A stretch of DNA of 64,000 nt from Pseudomonas sp. B21-023 (GTDB lineage Bacteria > Pseudomonadota > Gammaproteobacteria > Pseudomonadales > Pseudomonadaceae): the NCBI RefSeq assembly GCF_024749165.1, contig NZ_CP087190.1:4499501-4563500 (forward strand). The letters are read 5' to 3'. The translations under genes and the position numbers were made by a program. Within the stretch, counting starts at the first letter, position 1. Each line of letters begins with the position of its first letter. Shown here piece by piece: positions 59,351-64,000 of the stretch. The notes beneath the pieces are model-generated. The model saw nothing but the letters and a program-made list of their open reading frames with translations, did no database searches and was not told where the DNA came from.

Positions 59351-60205
59351 TCAATGGATCAGCCCGACCCGCGACAGGTTCGGGAAGTGGCTGAGTTTCG
59401 GCTCTGGCCAGCTCATCCAGACCGCAAAGGCCTTGCCGACGATATTCCGGTCCGGAACCATGCCATGCAGTTCCTTGGGAATGTTCGGATCATCCCAGAA
59501 GCGGCTGTCGTTGGAGTTGTCGCGGTTGTCACCCATCATGAAGTAGTGACCGGACGGCACGGTCCACTGCTGGTCCGGCGGCATGCGATAGCGGGTCATT
59601 TCCTTGCGGATCAGGTGCTCGGCTTCACCGAGCTTTTCCTTGTACAGCTCAGCGCTGCCCAGGGTGCCCGGCTCGCTGCCGACCAACTGCTCGGCAATCG
59701 CCTGGCCATTGACGAACAGCCGCTTGTCGGCGGTGTAGCGGATCACGTCGCCCGGCAGGCCGACCACACGCTTGATGTAGTTGACGTTGGGGTCGCTCGG
59801 GTAGCGGAACACCATCACATCCCCGCGCTGCGGATCACCCACCTCGATGACCTTCTTGTCGATCACCGGCAGGCGAATGCCGTAGGAGAACTTGTTCACC
59901 AGGATGAAGTCGCCCACTTCCAGCGTCGGCTTCATCGACCCCGAGGGGATCTGGAACGGCTCGACCAGGAACGAACGCAGCACCAGCACGATGAACAGCA
60001 CCGGGAAGAACGACTTGCCGTATTCAACCAGCAAGGGTTCCTTGTTCAGGCGTTCGACCACGGCCATTTCAGGCTGGCTGACGCTGCCCTGGTAGTTGGC
60101 GATCGCCGCCCGCCGGCGCGGGGCCAGGAACAGCAGGTCGATCAGACCCAACAGACCGCAGACAGCGACGGCGATGACGAGCAACAGCGGGAAATTTAGC
60201 GACAT
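59351..60205 (-). CDS. lepB: Signal peptidase I
   Basis: Membrane protease of 284 residues that removes signal peptides. Two N-terminal membrane helices (LLLVIAVAVCGLLGLIDLLF; FFPVLFIVLVLRSFLV) precede Ser90 (PSGSMKPTL) and Lys145 (NYIKRVVGLPGD); E. coli has 91 and 146. GDNRDNSNDSRFWG-like box E is present as MGDNRDNSNDSRFWD. It follows lepA by 5 bases. Confidence 0.97.
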   Translation of the reverse strand: MSLNFPLLLVIAVAVCGLLGLIDLLFLAPRRRAAIANYQGSVSQPEMAVVERLNKEPLLVEYGKSFFPVLFIVLVLRSFLVEPFQIPSGSMKPTLEVGDFILVNKFSYGIRLPVIDKKVIEVGDPQRGDVMVFRYPSDPNVNYIKRVVGLPGDVIRYTADKRLFVNGQAIAEQLVGSEPGTLGSAELYKEKLGEAEHLIRKEMTRYRMPPDQQWTVPSGHYFMMGDNRDNSNDSRFWDDPNIPKELHGMVPDRNIVGKAFAVWMSWPEPKLSHFPNLSRVGLIH

Positions 60206-60210
60206 AGGAC

Positions 60211-62010
60211 CTAGCTATCCAACCTGAGCACAGCGAGGAAGGCTTCCTGTGGAATCTCCACGTTACCTACCTGCTTCATGCGTTTCTTACCGGCCTTCTG
60301 CTTCTCCAGCAGCTTCTTCTTACGGCTGACGTCGCCACCGTAGCACTTGGCCAGTACGTTCTTTCTGAGCGCCTTGACGGTTGTCCGCGCAATGATCTGG
60401 CCGCCGATAGCTGCCTGGATCGCCACGTCGAACATCTGCCTAGGGATCAGTTCCTTCATCTTTTCGGTCAACGCACGGCCTTTGTAGGCGGCGTTGTCGC
60501 GGTGCACGATCAGGGCCAGGGCATCGACCTTGTCGCCGTTGATCAGCACGTCCAGCTTGACCAGGTTGGCCGACTGGTAGCGGTCGAAATGGTAGTCCAG
60601 CGACGCGTAGCCGCGGCTGGTGGACTTGAGCCGGTCGAAGAAGTCCAGGACCACTTCGTTCATCGGCATGTCGTAGCGCACCTGCACCTGGCTGCCGAGG
60701 AACTGCATGTCGCGCTGCACGCCACGCTTCTCGATGCACAGGGTGATGACGTTGCCCAGGTGCTCCTGCGGCACGAGGATGGTCGCGGTGACGATCGGCT
60801 CGCGGAAGTCGGTGACGGACGAGACGTCCGGCAGCTTCGATGGGTTGTCGACGACGATGGTCTCACCGGTCTTGAGCTCGAGCTCGTAGATCACGCTTGG
60901 CGCGGTGGTGATCAGGTCCAGGTCGTATTCGCGCTCCAGGCGCTCCTGGATGATCTCCATGTGCAGCATGCCGAGGAAGCCGCAACGGAAGCCGAAGCCC
61001 AGGGCATCGGAGCTTTCCGGCATGTATTGCAGAGACGAGTCGTTCAGGGTCAGCTTCTGCAGGGCGTCGCGGAAGTCCTCGAAGTCGTCGGAACTGACCG
61101 GGAACAGGCCCGCGTAAACCTGCGGCTGGATCTTCTTGAAGCCCGCCAGCATTTCGACTTCCGGGGTGCTGGACAGGGTCAGGGTGTCGCCCACCGGCGC
61201 ACCATGGATGTCCTTGATGCTGGCAATGATGAAGCCCACTTCACCGGCTTTCAGATCAGCGGTCTGGGTGTGTTTCGGGGTGAACACACCAACGCTGTCG
61301 ACCAGATGCACCTTGCCGGTGGACTTGACCAGGATCTTGTCGCCTTTCTTGACGCGGCCCTGGCGCACACGCACCAGCGAGACCACGCCCAGGTAGTTGT
61401 CGAACCAGGAGTCGATGATCAGCGCCTGCAGCGGGGCGTCGATCTCACCGGTCGGAGCGGGGATGGTATGTACCAGGCGCTCGAGCACCTCGTCGACGCC
61501 CATGCCGCTCTTGGCACTGCAAGCCACGGCGTCGGTGGCGTCGATGCCGATGATCTTCTCGATCTCGTCCTTGACGCGGTCCGGGTCAGCCTGGGGCAGG
61601 TCCATCTTGTTCAGCACGGGCATGACTTCCAGGCCCTGCTCGATGGCGGTATAGCAGTTGGCCACCGATTGCGCCTCGACGCCCTGGCCGGCATCGACCA
61701 CCAGCAGCGCGCCCTCGCACGCCGCCAGCGAGCGCGAGACTTCATAGGTGAAGTCAACGTGGCCGGGGGTGTCGATGAAGTTCAGCTGGTAGGTTTTACC
61801 ATCCTGCGCCTTGTAGTGCAGCGTGACGCTGTGGGCCTTGATGGTGATACCGCGTTCGCGCTCCAAGTCCATGGAATCGAGGACCTGGGCTTCCATTTCG
61901 CGCGCCGAAAGGCCACCGCACATCTGGATGAAACGGTCGGCCAGCGTCGACTTGCCATGGTCGATGTGGGCGATGATGGAGAAATTGCGGATATGACTCA
62001 AATCACTCAC
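60211..62010 (-). CDS. lepA: Elongation factor 4 (LepA)
   Basis: Ribosome-associated translational GTPase of 599 residues that acts on stalled or mistranslocated ribosomes. G1 is AHIDHGKST, then RERGITIKA, DTPGHVDF and NKMD. The C-terminal LepA-specific domain has VLAKCYGGDVSRKKKLLEKQ. First gene of the minus-strand run through lepB. Confidence 0.98.
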   Translation of the reverse strand: MSDLSHIRNFSIIAHIDHGKSTLADRFIQMCGGLSAREMEAQVLDSMDLERERGITIKAHSVTLHYKAQDGKTYQLNFIDTPGHVDFTYEVSRSLAACEGALLVVDAGQGVEAQSVANCYTAIEQGLEVMPVLNKMDLPQADPDRVKDEIEKIIGIDATDAVACSAKSGMGVDEVLERLVHTIPAPTGEIDAPLQALIIDSWFDNYLGVVSLVRVRQGRVKKGDKILVKSTGKVHLVDSVGVFTPKHTQTADLKAGEVGFIIASIKDIHGAPVGDTLTLSSTPEVEMLAGFKKIQPQVYAGLFPVSSDDFEDFRDALQKLTLNDSSLQYMPESSDALGFGFRCGFLGMLHMEIIQERLEREYDLDLITTAPSVIYELELKTGETIVVDNPSKLPDVSSVTDFREPIVTATILVPQEHLGNVITLCIEKRGVQRDMQFLGSQVQVRYDMPMNEVVLDFFDRLKSTSRGYASLDYHFDRYQSANLVKLDVLINGDKVDALALIVHRDNAAYKGRALTEKMKELIPRQMFDVAIQAAIGGQIIARTTVKALRKNVLAKCYGGDVSRKKKLLEKQKAGKKRMKQVGNVEIPQEAFLAVLRLDS

Positions 62011-62121
62011 AGGTCAACACTCGAAAAGGCTGCGAGCCGGACGCCCGCCGAAAAATAGCCGGGAATTGTACCTCAAGCCGCAGGGATATGGGAGAACCCT
62101 TGTCACCTGCCTATCGGTTAG

Positions 62122-62210
62122 CGTGGGAGCGGGCTTGCCCCGCGATGGCGTCCGATCAGTTGAAATTGTTGCCTGATCTGACAATATCGCGGGGCAAACC
62201 CGCTCCCACG
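62122..62210. repeat. REP pair upstream of lepA
   Basis: CGTGGGAGCGGGCTTGCCCC at 62122 is mirrored ending at 62210 by the reverse arm, with 39 bases between. It lies between lepA and the IS element, where the lepA promoter would be expected to one side. Confidence 0.85.
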
Positions 62211-62281
62211 TAGGACCTTTACTCCTGCTTGCTGTCTAGTCCTGAAATAGGTTTACACCTGTTCAGGTAGGCCGACAGACC

Positions 62282-63145
62282 TCAAAACGCCCGATGCACC
62301 GCATCGGGCGTTTTGTTTTTCAGGGCCATATGAGGCCGTTCTGTGTTGTAGATCTGCACTGCCTCATCAACCATCTTCCTCGCCTGCTCAAGATCTTCAG
62401 GGATCCTCAACAACAGCTCCGTCTTGAGGATTCCGTTGATGCGCTCCGCCAGCGCGTTCTGATAACAGTCATACCCATCAGTCATGGAGCACTGAACGTC
62501 GTGCCGTTGGTGCAGTGACTGGTACAGCGTCGAGCAGTATTGGATGCCTCGATCCGAATGATGGACTAATGGCTGGCGACGACGTCGCTTTCGTAAGGCC
62601 TGCTTGAAGGCTTGCGCCACTGACTCGGCATGCAGGCTTTCATGGACGTGGTGGCCAACAATTTTCCTGGAGTACGCATCCGTTACCAGGCTCAGATACA
62701 GCGGGCCGTTACGTGCGGGCAGATAAGTAATGTCGGCAACCCAGACGTGCTCTGGCCTTGTCGGTACGACTTGGCTTGGGCCGGGCTTAAGTAAGTTGGG
62801 ATGACGGTAGAAGCGATGAAAGCTCTGCGTTGTCTTGTGATACGCCCGCTTAGGCAGCACTAGCAAGCGGCGCTCACCCAAGACCTGGAAAAGCCTGTCT
62901 CGGCCGAGCTGGACTCGTCTGTCAGGTTGGCAATGCAGCAGATAGTGCAGCTTGCGTGTACCCAGACGAGGCTGGCGCATCCGGATTTGCTGTACGAACT
63001 CAACCACTCGATCCGTCTGGCGCTCTTTGTCATCAGCGGCTTGGTTGCGCTTGTAGTATGCCTGTCGACTGATGCCTAGAAACTGACAAGCCCTGGCAAT
63101 GCTCAGTCCTGCGACTTGACCTTGCGTGAGGACTTGCCGGATCGC
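62282..63145 (-). CDS. IS3-family transposase OrfB (made as OrfAB by frameshift)
   Basis: DDE integrase-like domain of about 287 residues counted from the slip site. The N-terminal helix GLSIARACQFLGISRQAYYKR precedes the catalytic Asp in VWVADITY, Asp in HHSDRGIQY and Glu in NALAERINGI. The frame continues from orfA by a -1 shift at AAAAAAG (63151-63145); no good independent start is seen before GTG at 63007. It appears intact. Confidence 0.93.
   Translation of the reverse strand, partial: AIRQVLTQGQVAGLSIARACQFLGISRQAYYKRNQAADDKERQTDRVVEFVQQIRMRQPRLGTRKLHYLLHCQPDRRVQLGRDRLFQVLGERRLLVLPKRAYHKTTQSFHRFYRHPNLLKPGPSQVVPTRPEHVWVADITYLPARNGPLYLSLVTDAYSRKIVGHHVHESLHAESVAQAFKQALRKRRRRQPLVHHSDRGIQYCSTLYQSLHQRHDVQCSMTDGYDCYQNALAERINGILKTELLLRIPEDLEQARKMVDEAVQIYNTERPHMALKNKTPDAVHRAF
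62283..62315. terminator. Perfect hairpin overlapping the end of orfB
   Basis: CAAAACGCCCGATGC-ACC-GCATCGGGCGTTTTG is a 15-bp perfect stem. On the plus strand it is followed by TTTTT, so it stops transcription entering the IS from the lepA side; it also covers the orfB stop codon. Confidence 0.85.
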
Positions 63146-63501
63146 TTTTTTACGACCGATACACCGTAGTCATTTTTCAGAACATCAACGACCGTCTCAA
63201 AGAACTGAGCCTTCTGACTCATCAGCTCAAGCTGCTGCTCAAGCTCTTTGATTCGCTGCTCTGGAGTGAGCGTTTTGGGGTCAGACATCGCGCAGCTCCT
63301 CTCGTCGCGGATCGAGGCCCCCTGGCTCCAATCCTGCCGACCGTGCTTACGCAACCATACCAGAACCGTAGATTTTCCTTGGATGCCGTACCGCTCCCGG
63401 GCCTGGGTGCAGGTCAGCTCGCCTTTTTCGATCTGATCGACCACTGCCAATTTAAAAGACAGCGAGTAATCACGCTGTGTGCGCTTTACACCTTGATCCA
63501 T
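63103..63501 (-). CDS. IS3-family transposase OrfA
   Basis: Helix-turn-helix protein of 132 residues (YSLSFKLAVVDQIEKGELTCTQ, ARERYGIQGKSTVLVWLRKH) followed by a leucine-zipper region (TPEQRIKELEQQLELMSQKAQFFE). It ends 14 codons after the A6G slippery site. It binds the IS ends and limits transposition. Confidence 0.92.
   Translation of the reverse strand: MDQGVKRTQRDYSLSFKLAVVDQIEKGELTCTQARERYGIQGKSTVLVWLRKHGRQDWSQGASIRDERSCAMSDPKTLTPEQRIKELEQQLELMSQKAQFFETVVDVLKNDYGVSVVKKRSGKSSRKVKSQD
63145..63151 (-). other. A6G slippery site for -1 frameshifting
   Basis: A-AAA-AAG in the orfA frame, the canonical IS3-family slip sequence. Shifting -1 leads into orfB without a stop codon. Confidence 0.9.
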
Positions 63502-63563
63502 CTGACTCTCCGGAAATTCGGGATGGGAGGTGTAAACCTTATTCAGGACGGGACATGCTCAAG

Positions 63564-63589
63564 AAAAAGGGCAGCCGAGGCTGCCCTTT
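63564..63589 (-). terminator. Terminator of mucD
   Basis: AAAAAGGGCAGC-CGAG-GCTGCCCTTT: an 8-bp GC stem with A and T tails, 18 bases after the mucD stop codon; read from the minus strand it ends in CTTTTTCTT. Confidence 0.9.
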
Positions 63590-63606
63590 CCTACCTTGCA
63601 ATCCGC

Positions 63607-64000
63607 TTATTCAGCCAGCTTGAAGGTGATGAAGCTGGCACGCCCCTGGCGCAGCACGCGCATGGACACCGAACGGTTCTTCGGCAATTCCTTGGCGATC
63701 TCGGTGAACTGCTTGGCCGAGGCAATGGCCTGGTTGTTCAGGTGGCTGATCACATCGCCCGGACGCAGGCCGATCATGGCCGCCGGGCCATCCTGGACTT
63801 CCTTGATGACCACCCCACCCTTGAGTTCGAGCGACTTTTTCTGCTCGGCACTGAGGTCGGCGACAGATACGCCCAGACGGTTGCTGCTGCGCTCGGCGCT
63901 GCCATCGGCACCCGCACCCATGCCGATGTCGGCGTCATCCTCGGGCAATGCGCCGATGGTCACATCCAGGTTCTGGCGCTTGCCATTGCGGATGATCTCA
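63607..64000 (-). CDS. mucD: Periplasmic serine protease MucD/DegP type, C-terminal part
   Basis: The visible 130 residues are the C-terminus of a DegP/HtrA-like protease: the linker after PDZ1 (IRNGKRQNLDVTIGALPEDDAD) and PDZ2 (GVVIKEVQDGPAAMIGLRPGDVISHLNNQAI to FITFKLAE). The catalytic domain lies beyond the window. MucD degrades misfolded envelope proteins and restrains the AlgU response. In pseudomonads it is next to lepA; here an IS separates them. Confidence 0.92.
   Translation of the reverse strand, partial: EIIRNGKRQNLDVTIGALPEDDADIGMGAGADGSAERSSNRLGVSVADLSAEQKKSLELKGGVVIKEVQDGPAAMIGLRPGDVISHLNNQAIASAKQFTEIAKELPKNRSVSMRVLRQGRASFITFKLAE

Larger units (their letters stand above)
62243..63545 (-). 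mobile_element. IS3-family insertion sequence, about 1.3 kb
   Basis: Bounded by imperfect inverted ends TGAAATAGGTTTACACC (left) and TGAATAAGGTTTACACC (right, reverse complement), beginning TG and ending CA as in IS3. They enclose orfA and orfB with a frameshift signal. The matching flank GTCC lies just outside both ends in inverse form, so no clear direct target repeat is seen. It separates lepA from mucD. Confidence 0.88.

Noticed and set aside
59172..59546. Plus-strand open frame of 124 codons across the rnc-lepB gap
   Set aside because: It overlaps the ends of two conserved minus-strand genes and contains the leader hairpin; no family or ribosome site.

Overview
This window comes from a Pseudomonas chromosome, most likely the P. 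putida group. The right-hand gene order (mucD, lepA, lepB, rnc, era, recO, pdxJ, copper-type two-component pair, cmoB/cmoA, lon, gcd, oprB, TonB receptor, VF530 protein) is that of P. putida genomes. The GC-rich coding sequence and the many REP hairpins containing GCGGGGCAAGCCCGCTCCCA fit that group too.

The left part, about 1-37.6 kb, is an SOS-linked prophage next to mutS. The umuDC operon, cut by the window edge, and a divergent SRAP/YedK gene share one LexA box. They may be phage cargo or host flank, because no left att site is visible. From 25.1 kb leftward runs one long minus-strand late operon. Its head genes follow the lambda order (terminase small and large, gpW, portal, protease/scaffold, D, E, FII-like, Z-like). 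These are joined to a P2/Mu-type contractile tail (spike V, gp25, J, I, fibre, sheath, tube, chaperone with frameshift product, tape measure, U, X, D). Then come a GH19 endolysin, nested Rz/Rz1 spanins and a LexA-controlled Dam methylase. Upstream lie a holin, a terminator, a Q-like gene, an iteron-like repeat cluster, a primase-helicase, a DksA-type zinc finger, a CII-like regulator and Cro. The CI-type repressor is divergent. A rightward operon carries small unknowns, a PrtN-type activator, a DHH phosphoesterase, an excisionase and the integrase. Matching operators sit in the spacers of the leftward (cro) and rightward promoters, so cleavage of CI during SOS should release both. A PIN-domain cargo gene separates the integrase from mutS.

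The middle, 37.8-42.1 kb, holds mutS, fdxA and the Gac/Rsm small RNA rsmZ with its GacA box, transcribed toward fdxA. In P. aeruginosa rpoS follows here; in this genome a Pr6Pr membrane protein gene follows instead, which suggests a synteny break.

The right part, 42.3-64 kb, is core chromosome: a Zur-type operator with a ZnuD-like receptor; the glucose porin and the PQQ glucose dehydrogenase, which feed periplasmic glucose oxidation; a Lon-type protease; a chagasin-like inhibitor; tRNA cmo5U enzymes; a metal-type two-component system; and the lepA-lepB-rnc-era-recO-pdxJ run on the minus strand. An IS3-family element with an A6G frameshift site sits between lepA and the truncated mucD.
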